Positions 5,732-5,736 of a DNA stretch of 5,736 nt are shown in pieces. The DNA comes from Actinomycetota bacterium (GTDB taxonomy: Bacteria; Actinomycetota; Acidimicrobiia; Acidimicrobiales; JACDEA01): contig JACDEA010000170.1 in assembly GCA_013816725.1 (NCBI GenBank), forward strand, positions 1 through 5,736. Direction: 5' to 3'. Under the pieces are notes generated by a model. The model saw only the letters and a program-made list of their open reading frames with translations, was not told where the DNA came from and ran no database searches. Numbering within the stretch: the first letter of the stretch is position 1; every line of letters starts with the position of its first letter. Made by a program: the position numbers and the translations under genes.

Positions 5732-5735
5732 AGCT
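5694..5735 (-). repeat. Direct repeat around two alternative GTG starts
   Basis: The 12-base minus-strand sequence AGCTGTGAGCCG occurs at 5735-5724 and again at 5705-5694, exactly 30 bases apart and in frame. Each copy carries a GTG followed by Ser-Arg codons. It duplicates the start region of the first DUF3048 gene, so either GTG could initiate. The 18 bases between the copies resemble the sequence after the second copy only weakly, so any tandem duplication would be old or partial. Confidence 0.6.
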
Positions 5736-5736
5736 C

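Overview
This 5,736-base window is very GC-rich. It carries eight protein genes, all on the minus strand and tightly packed, with gaps from a 4-base overlap up to 67 bases. High GC, frequent GTG/TTG starts, few Shine-Dalgarno sites and the adjacent order pdxS-pdxT-yebC point to an actinobacterium. An Acidimicrobiia-like or other uncultured high-GC lineage is my inference, not something the sequence proves. There is no rRNA, tRNA, CRISPR array, insertion sequence, phage gene or convincing intrinsic terminator.

In transcription order (high to low coordinates) the window holds: two tandem paralogous DUF3048 (YerB-like) lipoproteins (about 5731-4661 and 4664-3606) joined by a GTGA overlap; a GNAT acetyltransferase of the aminoglycoside 2'-N-acetyltransferase (AAC(2')-I) type (3601-3071); the pyridoxal 5'-phosphate (PLP) synthase pair pdxS (3016-2132) and pdxT (2064-1495); a YebC/TACO1-family protein (1492-743); a PrxQ/Bcp-type peroxiredoxin (726-265); and the start of a family 2 glycosyltransferase resembling polyprenol-phosphate mannose synthase (239-1, cut by the window edge).

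The core is housekeeping. PdxT makes ammonia from glutamine and PdxS uses it with pentose and triose phosphates to make PLP; YebC acts on translation or transcription. The other genes handle cell-surface or stress tasks: exported lipoproteins of unknown function, an acetyltransferase that may modify amino sugars, a thiol peroxidase and a lipid-linked sugar transferase. The spacing suggests one or two transcripts, possibly with an internal start just before pdxS.

The most distinctive observations are a long imperfect hairpin that fills most of the pdxS-pdxT gap and ends on the likely pdxT ribosome-binding site, and an AAC(2')-like enzyme that keeps most of the expected active-site residues but has Arg in place of one substrate-binding Asp. 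No clearly new multi-gene system is visible.
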